Shown: positions 25,280-37,824 of the stretch, one piece after another
How positions within the stretch are numbered: the first letter of the stretch is position 1
How the letters are laid out: each line of letters starts with the position of its first letter
Assembly: GCA_022592445.1 (NCBI GenBank)
Contig: JABYQR010000197.1
Coordinates: 1 to 64,000 of the forward strand
Length of the DNA: 64,000 nucleotides
Source of the DNA: Cytidiella melzeri
Lineage: Eukaryota > Basidiomycota > Agaricomycetes > Polyporales > Irpicaceae
Direction of reading: 5' to 3'
Notes under the pieces: model-generated
Database searches by the model: none
What the model was told of the DNA's origin: nothing
The model's input: the letters and a program-made list of their open reading frames with translations, nothing else
Made by a program: the position numbers and the translations under genes

Positions 25280-25634
25280 CTCACGTGGTGCTCCTTCGCA
25301 AATTAGCCGAGGTCGGGATTATTTTTGAGACGAGTCGCGGATGTCGGGGATGTGCCAACGGTGGTCGTTGTCCGAGTCGACGTTGCGTTCAGCCCTGAGC
25401 TCTGTCTGTCCCCATTTTGGACGCGATAATCAATTGGTAGCGTGGGGCAAGGGTGAGAAGGAAAGCCAATCACTCCTTCCGCCACATTCAGTCAGGCCAC
25501 GTGCGGGCTTGCCTTTCTGAGATTCGTGGCGTAGAAAGTTTGCTGAGTTGCTGCCAGTAACATCGCGCGATGCACAAAAGTTGAACGTTGAACTCGCACA
25601 CACCACTTCTTCCCCTGCGCCGACGTAACTCAAC
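25280..25634. promoter_or_regulatory. Shared divergent promoter of the Tco89-like gene and UTP6
   Basis: About 355 nt separate the two divergent start codons. No distinct TATA box is obvious. Confidence 0.45.
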
Positions 25635-27960
25635 ATGGAGAGGGTGCATTTCCAGCAGGAGCAGATGCTCGCAGAGCTGAAGGATCTGGTTCAAAAGGGT
25701 CTCTTCACTGAAGTGCGTTCCATTCCAGTCTCCCCGTACCTTGGACACTCATGCAGGTAATAGAAAGAAGTCAAACAGATCATGAAGAAACGCACTGCAT
25801 TTGAGACAGCCCTCGTACGCAGAATCGCCAAAAAGAACGACTACCTACGGTATGTCACTTACGAAATGGGTCTCGAGGCCCTTCGAAAAAAGCGTGTTGA
25901 ACGCCTCAGTGAGTACCCCTTGAGTTTCTCCTCACAACTGCCTCTTATATGCATTAAATAGAACTTCCGCGGTCTGCACCTTCAGTGTCAGACTATGCTC
26001 TTGTGCGGCGGCAATTCCACATTTTCGAACGCGCACTCAAGAAATTTAAATCAGATGTCGCACTATGGATACAGTACATCGAGCTTGCGAAGAAGGAAGG
26101 TGCTCGGTCCTTAGTGGGCCGTATATCTGCTCGGTGCGTCCCTGCGTTGCACTGTGTCATAGTAAACGGCATTCACACAATGTTCTCAGGGCCCTGCAGC
26201 TGCATCCCAATGTCCCTGCGCTGTACATCCTTGCGGCGTCCCATGAACTATCCCATCTCTCACCTTCCGCGGCCCGTACACTGCTCCAGCGTGGGATTCG
26301 GCTGAACTCGGAAAGTGTTGAGATGTGGAGGGAGTACGCCAGGATGGAACTCGGTTTCGTAGAAAGCATGCGGAGACGCTGGGACGTTCTAGGCATCAGT
26401 GTGGACAGTAAAGGCAAGGCCAAGGCACATCCTGACACTGCCGTAGGTGGTATGAACGAAGGTCAAGTAGAACAGATGCAGACAGAGGCGGACGGAGCCG
26501 GCGACGAGTCAGAACAGGCTCGACGAGAGATCATGCAGGGTGCAATCATCAAATCTGTCGTATCGAACGCGGTGAAAGGTGCGCCTTCCATATATGCAGG
26601 TTGCATGGTCTTACCGCGTTTTCAACAGTACTGCCGAAGGCAGAACTTTTCGTTGCCCTGCATGAGCTGTTCGCCACGTACCCAACAACACATGAACTAC
26701 GGACCGCCCTTTTAGACCATCTCCACACCCTACTACAACAGATCCTTCCAACAGACCCCGTCGCCGCTCGATTGTCTGCAACACGCCATCTTCTCCCTGG
26801 ACTCAGCGGCGTCGCCCTCATAGATGCTTTGAAGGCTGCAAATGAACAATTTTCCTCTGCAGTGAGCAACGTATCGTCACTCTCGCATGAGAATGCAGAG
26901 AGCATGGCCGAAGCTTATGCTGGCTTCGTGGAAGAATGGGTACAAAAGAACGACTTGAACATATTATTGGTACGCACAATCGCTGTCTACCTGGCAAGCA
27001 TATTTCTCTGATACTTTAGCAGAAAGCTTACCTGCTCACGTCCTTGCACGCCTTCATTCATCAACTCACCAGTCAAAATCCCTCTCGCTCCGCGCCGTCT
27101 TCACTACTAGCCACACATCTTACTCTTCTCGCTCGCAACCCCTCGCTGCACTCACATCTTCCGTACGCGAAGAACATTTCAAAGCTAGGAAGACGGTATA
27201 CGTCCTCTCTGCCTGCACGGACGAATGCACGAGTTTGGCTAGCGCGTTTTGGAGTAGAGAAAGCGTTGAACGTAGACGAAGGGGAGCGGAAGAACTCGTA
27301 TCGAGAAGCAAGGGCGGTCGTGCAGGGAGGAGACGATGTCCTCGACGTCTGGCTCTGGGGTCTCTCAGAGTCGGAGCTCGACCATTCACGGAAGACGCTC
27401 GCATTGAAGGTTTGTACTATCTGTCATCATTCTTTGGTCTCTAGAGATTGACTTGCGAAATACGTGATATACAGGAGCTGTTGAGCGAAAGCTTGCGTAT
27501 GCAAGACGCCCCTTCGTTCCGCACTGTCCACGATGGTCTTCTGCGACAATACGCGTCTCTATCCTCGCATATGCTTCCCGCATCCAGGTTAACCTTTTTC
27601 CGCGATCTGACGACGTCCTACTTGCCGGATTCGTCGACGTTTGAGGCGTGTTTTCATGATGAAAAGGCGTTGTCGTCACGTGAGTCAGCGGAGGTGTTGA
27701 GTGAGATATACGAGAGTTGGAGACGACGAGACGCGGTCAGGGCGACGTTGGCGTGGGCGGGGTGGTTGGTTGAGAACGGGAAGGGGAAGGAGGCGGGTGA
27801 TGTTGTGCAGAGGGCGAGGACGGACGTTGGGGTTGGTGAGAGGAGGCAAGCTTTGGACGAGGGCTGGCGGGCGGCTCTGGAGCGCTTTGATGCAAGGTCG
27901 ATTGTGGTTGAGCAAGAAGACGATGGGGAGGATGATGTGGAGATGCAGCAGGACGAGTGA
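25635..27960 (+). CDS. UTP6: U3 small nucleolar RNA-associated protein 6
   Basis: Utp6 is a UtpB component of the small-subunit processome needed for 18S rRNA maturation in the nucleolus. The first exon begins MERVHFQQEQMLAELKDLV. Later exons give KEVKQIMKKRTAFETALVRR, DYLRYVTYEMGLEALRKKR and RRQFHIFERALKKFKSDVALW. These are the U3-associated N-terminal domain and the first HAT repeats. Further HAT-like helices are ALYILAASHELSHLS and RLNSESVEMWREYARME. The C-terminal half (SLHAFIHQLT, ARVWLARFGVEKAL, AVRATLAWAGWLVENGKG) is divergent but helical. It ends in an acidic tail (EDDGEDDVEMQQDE). About seven introns. The domain order and length fit Utp6. Confidence 0.9.
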
Positions 27961-29079
27961 CGGTACGGAGGTTTGATACGATGTTGAGTATGTTCTCAAT
28001 TATAGCCGGTGTATTGTTGTTTTTTCTGCGTCCACGTCTTGAGCCCGACTCGAGTCGGAACAAAGCTTCGAAGCCTGCGATGCAACGTGGCTGCAATTTT
28101 GTTTTCGCCCATTCCTTAGTGTGTGGCCTTGGGCATGCTTCTATCTTGTTACCCCTCTCCGCTGAATTTCCTCATGCACAGGCACGACCCACTTGCTCAA
28201 AGAACAAAGAACGACCACAACGCTCACCTGCGTTGAGGCGGATTGATTTTTACGCGGGAGGCTTTACGCTTGTTGGCTGACTGGCGATTATGGAACTGTC
28301 GGCACACAAACTCGAAACAGGCCAAGACTCCTTTCTAACTGCACTAAACCGGGACGGACACCCATGCATCATGCGTCGTGCTTCAACAACCCAGACATCA
28401 ACCAAAGACAATCGTCAACGCGACTCGCTGTACAGAAGCGACAGCCAAGAAACACTTTGAATGTGTAATAGTGGGATATCTCGAGCACCCAAACGCGATG
28501 GCGTTTTCTGTTCCCGTCACCGCGTCAACGTTTCAACGGTCACCTCAGGCCGTCTGTCACAGACTTTTTTTCTCTTTCTGTTTTGCACACCAGATGACGA
28601 ATTATGGCGAATGAGTCACTACAAGACAGACTGCCATTCTTGTTTGCGAGTCATGCATTAGCTTTTTGGAGTTTGGGCATCACTCTTGCGATGCTTTCGA
28701 GCTGGGCTTGGTACGAACGTTGTTTATTCTTTTGGTCTGGCGATTGCTGATGGGTGTGGATGCGCCGAGTTCTACTTACTGTGTGATTATGTAAAGCCAA
28801 TAATGCTGAGGATGGCGGTGCCTGCGTGCAACATGATGATGGACCTACAGCCGGATACAGAAGCCTCCGCCCTTCTCTACTTGGTCGTATTATTGTGAGT
28901 TTCGGATGTGAAGCAATCAATTTGTTTCATGCAAAGCGCGGAGGCTCGAGGCTACGATGTTTTACATTACGGACTTGCGAGGAAGTCATCAATATCATTT
29001 CATACGAACCCTCCTATTGACGGTACTGTAATGGTGATTTTGCGGAGACGGAACCGCCCACGCACGAAGAGGGTTTTCC
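27961..29079. other. Gene-poor region, part 1
   Basis: No convincing gene. A minus-strand frame at 28651-28920 ends in a charged stretch (RSYQAQLESIARVMPKLQ) and contains a GTAAGT...CAG pair of 43 nt, but the frames do not join into a sensible product. Confidence 0.4.
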
Positions 29080-30348
29080 CTAGTCATGCGTTTCAAGCTT
29101 AACTTTCAAGCAATACGAAGGCGGTAGAAGAGAAGACGTGAAGGAAAGGGGTCGAGAAGGGGACGTGGCCGGCGGCCAGCCCAAAATTTCAAACTTGTCG
29201 CTCACTCTGGCGGATCGGATAGAAGGGTGATAAACTGCTAATAAAAGCAGTACGGTAGGCGCATGCGTCGGTCGTCCGGTTGCATCTGCTATAAACCGCC
29301 TGCGTAAGAACACACCGCACGAGCACAAACCCTTCAGACTAGAATCCTTGAATTCTGGATGAGCGTCAGATCCAGTACAACAACCCAAGGATTGTTCATC
29401 CTGCAGCCTGGAATCAAAAGTAGTACACAGTCCGCGGAGTGAGACGAGCTCCCACTCGATTGACTTGAACGTCGAGACGTAGCTCTCAAGCGAGGAGTTC
29501 CCAACATGTCGGAGCGTTACACGGGAAAGCCTGTGTGGACTCGGCACGAACGGAGGACCTAATATGCAATCCCCGTCCGCGAGTGGCTCCACATGGCTTC
29601 CCACACCGTCCTGAGAGCCCCGCGTCTCTTTGTGGTACAGCTTGTCGACGAGCGTGGGTGGTCCTCCGACCGTTTAGGTGGCGAGTGTCCTTGGATGGGG
29701 TGTATCTTCTCATAGGAGTGCCTAGTACGGTAGGACATGGCTTCAGGTTTGCAAGAGCGCTAACGCCGGGTGTGAGAAGAGTCGAGATGTACGGAGGAGG
29801 AGGATGGCTTGGTGACCTTGGCGAGCGTCATGAGAGTGGGAGGGTTTGTGGAAAAGCTTGATAGGCGGGTCGGCACCTCAAGCTCCCTGTTTTTGTTGGC
29901 TTGGCTGAGGTTTCTAGCACGACAACTGCTGGGTGAGAGAGATGAAGTGGACGTATGCACATACCGAACTGCGATGGTCCTCAGTCGGTGATACAGAACG
30001 CAGTCACCCGCGCGACCAAAGGCTCCGATGTGAAAGAACGTGGGTCAGCCGCCGGGCATTCGTGTTCTGTCAATTCTGAACTTCTTTGACGTGAACCTTG
30101 AATGGCGCACGTGCACTGGTTCCACGACCCACACTCATATTCATGCGATTGTCCAACCCCAGGGCCAGCGAGCGGACGAGACTCGCCGTGCGTCCGTAGC
30201 ATTTAACCTTCAGCCTTTCGTCTGGGGTTGCACACAGGACAGCGTGGAACGTATGCATGTTCGTCGACGCGTCCACGGTGCTGTGCCACACCGCACGGTC
30301 GAATATACTAGGCATGCCACGTCGTATGCGCAGTTCATGCGAGCCTGA
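29080..30348 (-). pseudogene. Possible F-box/leucine-rich-like gene or remnant
   Basis: One stretch (about 30315-30070) reads PSIFDRAVWHSTVDASTNMH followed by RTASLVRSLALGL. This resembles the segment after the F-box in the many F-box-like proteins of Agaricomycetes. A second stretch (about 29530-29380) reads LSRVTLRHVGNSSLESYVST then KSIEWELVSLRGLC, like a leucine-rich repeat. I cannot connect them by clean splicing, and several stops lie between. It may be a gene whose introns I misread, or a decayed copy. Confidence 0.25.
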
Positions 30349-32209
30349 ATTGCTTTGCCCAGTCAGTCACGCAACACATGGATTCGAATGGACGACACAA
30401 TGTTACAATTCATCGGCTGGGTGAAATTTTACAAGGACGGGATGTCCATATGGATTCCGATCCAGTTGGTAGCAAACAAGTACGTACGAAACAACGCCTT
30501 GTGTTGGTCTTCGGCCGGCCTTCCAATTCGTGCCATGGTAATTGTTTCTTATGCTTCTGCTACGCACAGCTCACTGCGACGGGTTTTGACATTCCCAACA
30601 AATGATCATCATCCCGGCCGAGACATTTCGAGTCTCTTACCGACTCAGGGATTGTTTGCTTCAGACGGTGCTCACGAAACGGCACTGCAAACTAAAGCTG
30701 TGCTGTAAGCCTGTGCAAGGTACCGGTGATTACGCACCTATACACGTTCATAGGAAGGCACACACCGTTCAGCGAACCTGAAGCTGATCGTGGACTGGTA
30801 GCAGCCTCGTGTGTATGACACTCGACAGCCCTGAGATCGGTTTTCAGTGCGCATGCTACGAGAAAACACGTTGTTTGTAGCGCGAGCTCAAACATTTCTT
30901 GTTCGGAATGCAGCGAGTTATTCTTCCGTCCCGAGCCCAAGCGCAAAAGAGACCTGAAAACTCGGGACAATGTCGGGGGAGTGCGTCTGAAAGGTAATCG
31001 GACAGTCGGTCCTTGGTATGTGGTGACTCCGAGGGCAGTCTACCATCATGAAAGCGGATAAGCTCAAGCCTAATTAGAGGTTAGATTCTGGAAGGTCTAC
31101 GCAAATCGCGGTGCGCGTACGACGACGATCAGCAGACAGAGTAGGACGCATGCAGCCATCAGAACTCGACGCCGTCCACACGCGCCACTTTCTTGGCGTC
31201 GTCAATAGTCTATGCTACTAGCGTTGACTCACCTACTCAGTGTATGAAAGGACGCCAAGGAGATGATCACTTGTGATGGCATGTTTGGCAGATGATGATG
31301 ATGATGCCGCCGGCTTGTGGTGGGAAGGAAACGTGTGTCAGCAGAGTTTGTCAGCAGAGCCTGGGCGGGGCGTCGGGCGTCGGGGGACAGAACATAGGAG
31401 GCGTTGTGTGGCAGTGCAGCATGTGGTGGGAATAGATGGGAGACCGCGTGCATAGACGTGGTACACGCGGTGCAGAACAAAATGACACACACGCGGGAGA
31501 TGGCCGTGCTACGGCGGCACATGGACTGCAGCGCTGGCCAGTGGATATCCCTTCGCTTCCTCCCCCTGCGATCGTTTCCGGCGTAGCATATGGTCCTCCA
31601 CCGATCCATATCTCGCCCATTTTCAGTCTCCGCCTCTCTTCACCAGCTTTGTCTTTCCCCGTCATCTCCTCCTGCCTCTGCCCGTCCCGTCCTCACCTCC
31701 GTACCGTGTACGACCTACCCTCCTCATCGCCCAACGCAGCGTCCACGACGCAAAGCACGGCGACGAACGGTCACACATCATCGGATCTCCCACCCCCCCA
31801 GCTCCCTCAGGCGCTCACTCGCTTGGATCGCTGTTCTCCTCTTCCGTCCTCCCTCCCTCCCAGGCATTGGTACGGTACAGCTCCTCCAGCTCGAGTCCAT
31901 CGACGCCCCCCCCCCTTTCATCCCTCCCGCATTCTGGTCAGCAAGTGTGTCTACTCTAGCCCGTCCGTCTCAACCTGTACACCGTCGTATGCATATCTTC
32001 GCAAGCAGCCTCTAATCCCCCTTCACGCACACTCCCCTCCCCCGTGACTCTTGCATCCCGGAGATCAGAGCCTGCAAAGCATTCGGCATTCTCGTTTCCC
32101 AGTACACCGTTGACACTTTTTCCCACTTGTTCCAACTACAACGCCCACTTGTCCTCTTACGCTATATTCGTACCAATTTTCCTTTGCTTTCTTATAACGC
32201 CCCATCGAA
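30349..32209. other. Gene-poor region, part 2, with CT-rich leader of the kinase gene
   Basis: No domain was recognised. A (GAT)n run lies at about 31291-31307. From about 31560 the plus strand becomes strongly pyrimidine-rich, as in promoters and leaders of highly expressed or regulated fungal genes, and contains several short upstream frames before the kinase ATG at 32210. Confidence 0.4.
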
Positions 32210-35200
32210 ATGTTGCAATATTCAGTTCAACTCCCTCCTCTTTCCATCACGTCTTCAAAGCCAAAGAGCCGTTCGAGGACAGCTTTATCACCTCAACACC
32301 AGCAGCCGTCGGCCCAAGCGACGGCAGCGGCCCACGGTTCCTCCAAGCGCATCGACATGCGGTCTCCCACCTTCGCTCATCCTTCTTCTCCTCTCCCCCT
32401 TGCAAGCGCATACCCGTCGTCCCCATCAATATCCTCCAGCTCTCCGTCTCTGCCCCCAACGCCGTTGGTGCCTCATGCTTATCCTTTCCCACAGACGTCC
32501 TCCCCTCTCGGTACGCCCTCCATGGCATCCAAGCCTATCCCACGCTCTCCTTACATCTCATCGGCTACTCTCCCCGTCCACGTCACTGCTACACGCTCTC
32601 CTCACCCCCTCAAGGCGATTCCACTGCCCAGCCCGGGCCTGCCGTCACCGATCGTTAATTCTCACGTCCGCAGCACCTCGAGCAACCCCTCCTCGTTCTC
32701 GTCGTCGGTTCTCGACGTGCTCTCTCCTGGCGATGTGATTGGCGAAGGAATGGAACTACAAGGTGAGGTTGTGCGATGTGTGCCGATTACACCTCTCCCT
32801 TCACCAAATTTAGCGCTATCACTATCCGACACAGCAACGCCTTCTCAGCCATCGTCATCGATAGCAAGACCCTCTCCAGAAGAGCCTGCGCGCACTTTTG
32901 AGGTCGTGAGACGGCTGGGCGCTGGTAGCTACGCGGTTGTGTACCTCGTTCGTGAGGTTCTGTATCGTGTGCCGGATGAAGACCATTTCGAGGATGATGG
33001 TGCTGATTTGGACATGAGCATGGACGGACATGGTGACGCGGAGAGTGTGAGAAGCAGAAGTGCGGGCAGGGCAAATGAGTATGGAAGAGAGTACGCTGTG
33101 AAGTTGTTAAGCAAGGCGAACCTCGACGCGGAGGCATTGGAAGCGCAGATCTTTGAGGTGCGTCATTCTTACTCAGTCGACTTCGTCTAAAATGCCCAAC
33201 TGTGAATTTCCCGTTTAGGCTCAGATTCATCAGTCTTTACCGTATCATCCGAATATTGTGTCTCTCCATCGTGTCCTGGACACTCCGGCGTTTTTGCTTC
33301 TCGTTCTCGAGTTCGTGCCCGGTGAAGATCTGTTCTACTTCCTGGAGCAGGCGCGTGATCACTTCGAGCCTTCAACTGCTCCTGTGTCTCCTGATCTGGC
33401 TCAGTCGCCGCCAAATTCGGACTCGGACTGTTCGATATCTTCGATCGAGACGTCACGCACACCGCCCACGCCAAGTCTTCTGAGCAACCTGAACCCGTCG
33501 AAGCTGCTCAGTCGGACGAGGCTGAAGCTTATCGCAAGCATGTTCGGACAAATGTGCGACGCGGTAGCAACATGCCATGAGCGTGGCGTGTTCCATCGGG
33601 ATATCAAGCCGGAGAATTTCATCGTCACGGACGGAATGTTGGAGGTACGTGAGCCGCGGACGGTTGAGGAGGGGCTAGAGGAAATCGTGGTAAGGACGGA
33701 GAGAAGAGTTGTGGTGAAGCTTACGGATTTCGGACTGAGTACGGCGGATATGCATTCGGCGGATATGGATTGTGGAAGTGCGCCGTACATGAGCTTCGGT
33801 GAGTGTTTCTCGTCATCTTCATACGACGCAGGAAGCTCATGTGTTGTTCAGAGTGTCGCAATAACATACATCCTACTTATATGCCCCGTGCTGCCGATGT
33901 GTGGTCGCTCGGGATAGTGCTGATCAACATGTAAGCTTGCTGTGTTACACTCGGTCATTTACTGACGATTTGTGACGACGTGCAGGTTGTACCATTACAA
34001 TCCTTGGACGGACACGACCGAGGAGGTCTGCCCATCGTTCTCCCTCTTCCGTCAAAACCCGACACACTTTTTCCTTTCTCGTTTCTCTGGCATGACTCCC
34101 GCCGTCGCGGACTTCCTTGCCAACCATGTCTTTTGTCTGCTGCCCGACCCTCACGACGACTCACCACGTGTCTCTGCACGGCAGTTTGGTGCATGGGTCC
34201 GTGATCTACCGGATCTGCTCGCGCCCAAACCAACACCAGTACACTCTCGCACTGGCAGTCTCGGCCGCGTTAGAACGCCAAGCATCACCCTCATCAACAT
34301 CGCCGAGATCCACGGTCACCGTCTTTCCAGCATTCCTCATTCCAGAAGACCCAGTCTTCGCAGCACTGCTGGCTCGAGAAACCCCAGTATGCTCGCAAAC
34401 CAGCGATCAAGCCGGGCTCTCAGCAGAGCTCCTTCGCTTGGTCCTGCACCAGAAGAGCACGAGAGGCTATTCCACGGCGCGGCGAGTGGTATTGGACTCG
34501 GCGTACTACCTTCGGTTCTTGACCAAGAAGGAGACTACGATCACGATGATCAGGAGCATGAACCCGATTCTGCTTCAGGATCGCGCAGCGCGTCGCAGGT
34601 CAAGCGCAGGAAGCGTGGAGCTCGCAAGGGCAAGGGTACGACTGCCGCTGTTTCGTCGCTGGTGCAGTCGCAGCAGGACCAGACCCTCGATGTCCTGGCG
34701 AGTGCGAGCCAGGCGCTTGCGAGAGAGATCAGTCGGACATCGAAGACGGGCAGCGTGTCGTCGCCTCTTTCCGTGACCAGCACGACCGGTACATCGAGTC
34801 TCCCGGAACGTCCGCTGCCTGTCGCTGCCGCGCCTATACCTGCGCCGGCTCCTGTCATCGCTGTGCCATCGATCACGAAGAAGCCATCGAAGTGGAAGCT
34901 AGGCTTTGGAAGGAGCAGTTCAAGCAGTGTGTCTTCTACCAAGGAGGTTGTCCCTGTTACTCCCACACCATCGACATCCTCGACTGTCAACAACGTTTCG
35001 AACCTCATCATGAGCCTCGATGCGCCCAGTTCGAGCAAGCCCGCCACACCGGCTGTGCGTCAGCATTCTCCGTACTTGCAACAGCATGTGCCACCATCGA
35101 GCTCTTCCATCGCGTCGATTACACCTTCCCACCACGCGCCTTCGCAGAACTCGAGTGTGATCTCGCTCGATGAACCTGCTTGGGCGCGTGGACGCCGAAA

Positions 35201-35990
35201 TCGTGCCATTCGCTTGGCTGAATCCGGCGATGGGATGTGGGGCACCTCAACTGTGAGTGCCTTCGCCAATACCAGCCGCCAGCCGAATTCCAATCTTGTC
35301 GTCCCTACTCCTCCCGTTTTAACGCGACAGCGCGGTGTTTCCCCTGCCTCTGCCTCCCAGGTCTCAGTCATGTCTGCGTCCACCGCGTCAAGTAACTGGC
35401 GCAGCTCGATGTCCAGCTCGAGCAGTGCTGCGACGAGTTCGTCGGCGTTCACGCGCTACAGTAACGGAAGCGTTAGGAGCCTCTCGACGACCGCGACGAG
35501 CGTGTCGAACACGAGCTGGCGCAGCGGCACCAGCAAGCCGCCGCCGACACCTACGCCTCCCGTTGGACAGACGATCAGGGCCAATGGGCGAGAGATCAGG
35601 TTGCCCGCCAATGTCAAGTGTAAATCTTCTTGTTCATCGACTCTATGCGACATTGCTGATCATAATACCGAACTTCCTCCCTCTTCTGATGCAGTCGTGG
35701 ATGGACACTCTTGGGAGTTGTCAGAAGTACCAAGACAGCAGTACCTTGATCCGGAGACCGTCACGTTCAGCTCGCCACCTCCGCAGAGGAAACGTGCGCA
35801 GAAGCCGAAGAACGCGTCGAACCTCGATACTATCTCCGAACGGCCTGTCCCGTCGTCGTCGAAGACGGACGCTTCAGCGAGCACGAACGATCTCGGAGGA
35901 GGTAGTGAAGAAGGAGAGGGTTCGCCTCGGAAGGTGCAGAAGGCGCAAATCAACTCGCTCGCGAAGATGCTCTCGGCTCTCAGGCGGTAG
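32210..35990 (+). CDS. Ran1/Ksp1/Sks1-type serine/threonine protein kinase
   Basis: Fungal kinases of this group (fission yeast Ran1/Pat1, budding yeast Ksp1, Sks1, Vhs1) act in nutrient and meiosis control. The N-terminal 215 or so residues are Ser/Pro-rich. The kinase domain begins FEVVRRLGAGSYAVVYLV, has the lysine in YAVKLLSKANLD, HRDIKPENF near 33598 and DFGLSTAD. The activation end GSAPYMSFECRNN follows an intron, as in Ksp1-like kinases. DVWSLGIVLINM and LYHYNPWTD follow. Acidic and Ser-rich inserts lie between beta-strands 2 and 3 and before the catalytic loop. The long C-terminal tail is Ser/Thr/Pro-rich and ends INSLAKMLSALRR. An in-frame intron probably lies near 35620-35695, restoring VKFVDGHSWEL. 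The substrate and the exact orthologue are not clear. Confidence 0.9.
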
Positions 35991-37824
35991 CAGGAGCGTC
36001 GGCTGGCCGCCCCCGTCGTTGGAATTGCTACTGTGTGTTTGTGCTTCTTGCCTCCCCTGCCGTGTCTGATTGAGTCGAAAGTAGTTTGTAGTAGTATCTG
36101 TCGGCTGACGGCTGCGAGGTGCTCTGATGGTTGGTTCCGTCGTCGTCTGCTCTGTCCCACGTTACTCGCTCTCTTTCCGTAATGTCCGTCAATGCGACGA
36201 AGCTCCTCCTCTCCTTGACTCTAACCCTTTCCCCGCCCCGCTACCTTTTGGACTCTGCATTTGCACAATCGTCCGCCGTCACTTTGCTCCCGCTTCACCC
36301 ACTTCCCCGCTCCTTCTCACGCATAATACGGTCTGTTTGGTGGTGGGTCTGTCTCTAGCGAGCTGATTCTTTTGTCGTCGTCGTCGTTTACGTGCAACAA
36401 CAAGAAGCGGATAACGCGTTTTTGCGCTTTTGTCCTTTTACTACAAACCCGACCAGCCTGTCAAGCACCGTCAAGCTTCTTGCTGGTTGTCATCGTGGAA
36501 TTCTGGAGCACAACCTTTTTTATCTATCCATCCCATCATCAAGAGACCACAAATCGGACGTTGGTTGTCTTTCACTCCTTTTGGCTGTTCCTGTTTTTTT
36601 TTTCTGTTCTCGGTCTAGAATGTGTTGTCGCTCATTCAATATCTGAGTTTGTATTATATCTTGATTAAAGCACGACGTACACGGTTTTATTATACACGTC
36701 GACGTGTACGGGGGCGTACATGCAACCTCGTACAACTATTTCTTATGTCTCGGATCCCTCGAGCTCCTGCTAGATTTGTCTATTTTTTTTCTCAGAAGGG
36801 ATTTCGATCTTGTATATATATATACTGGTGTACATACTATATATAAGTAGTGGATAGACGTACGACTTTTGGCCTTTCCTTTCCCCAAAGTTCCTCCCGC
36901 CCTTCGTCTTCGCACTTCGCACGCTAGACGCATACTTACATGCACGAATTATCGTTATGACTGCCTTTCTTTTTTTTTCTCAAGCCAATCATCGTCGATT
37001 TGACTCGTTGGGCTTTTTCTCGTTCCTCAGACCTCGCAAAGTAGACGCATTTCCCGACTTTCTCCGTTCTCTTTTTAGACTCGTTCCACAACCCAATTGT
37101 ATCATTTTCCTTTTCAAATCTTCGTCAACGTTCTGAATTGTTACGGTTGCAACTCTCACATTCACTCATCCACCCACAAACACACACAAAAGTACCTCCG
37201 CTCGCGCGCTTTTGTATCCAAACTACGTAACTTACATGCATAATTAATCACCCCAGATTCGAAACTCTGCTAACCTGACTTTTGTCACTTTTCTCGCGAG
37301 ACAACATGTTGGGGGATGGGCGGAGATGAAGTAAACTCTGACGAAGGTTCTGCATGCATGCTGACCCCAGCGCTGCATAGGGTTTGGAAGATACGATAAC
37401 GAAGGGGCGTGTAATTCAGGATCTGAAGCCGAGGATGTCTGCTGACCGGAAGACTGTACAGTGCTTACAAGAGGAGGCCAATGAGTATGTGCAGTCGGAT
37501 CACGAAGAACAATACGACGATATTGATGTAGCAATAACGGAGGCTTGTTATAAATTACGTGCGTGTGTTCTTTGGTACAATGTGCATGTGCGAGAGTGTT
37601 TGTGGGTGAACGAGGCGAGATTGGGACTAGCTGGGGCTAGGTAAATGCAACAGTGCGATCTGCGAGGGTCGAGTGGCTGGTAATGACCGCTGCGAGGCTG
37701 ATAAGCCTGTCGTAGAATCAGAGTTTGAGGTGAGATGGAATGCAGGACTGCCAATGCATGCTGACCTACGCATCTCTCCGCGAAGCCAAAAGGGCCTTTG
37801 GCGATGTGGGTTTGGATGATAGGC
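35991..37824. other. Convergent intergenic region
   Basis: The kinase gene and the cyclin gene converge here. The kinase-proximal part is T-rich, with poly-T tracts near 36593-36602, 36785 and 36970 and an AT microsatellite near 36813-36845. Short frames (37384-37644 plus, 37548-37928 minus) lack recognisable features. Confidence 0.45.

Noticed and set aside
32127..32738. 203-codon frame overlapping the kinase N-terminus
   Set aside because: Caused by the pyrimidine-rich composition; the kinase frame alone continues into a known domain.
36372..36668. Plus-strand frames rich in Phe and Leu
   Set aside because: They come from T-rich 3' flanking DNA of the kinase gene.
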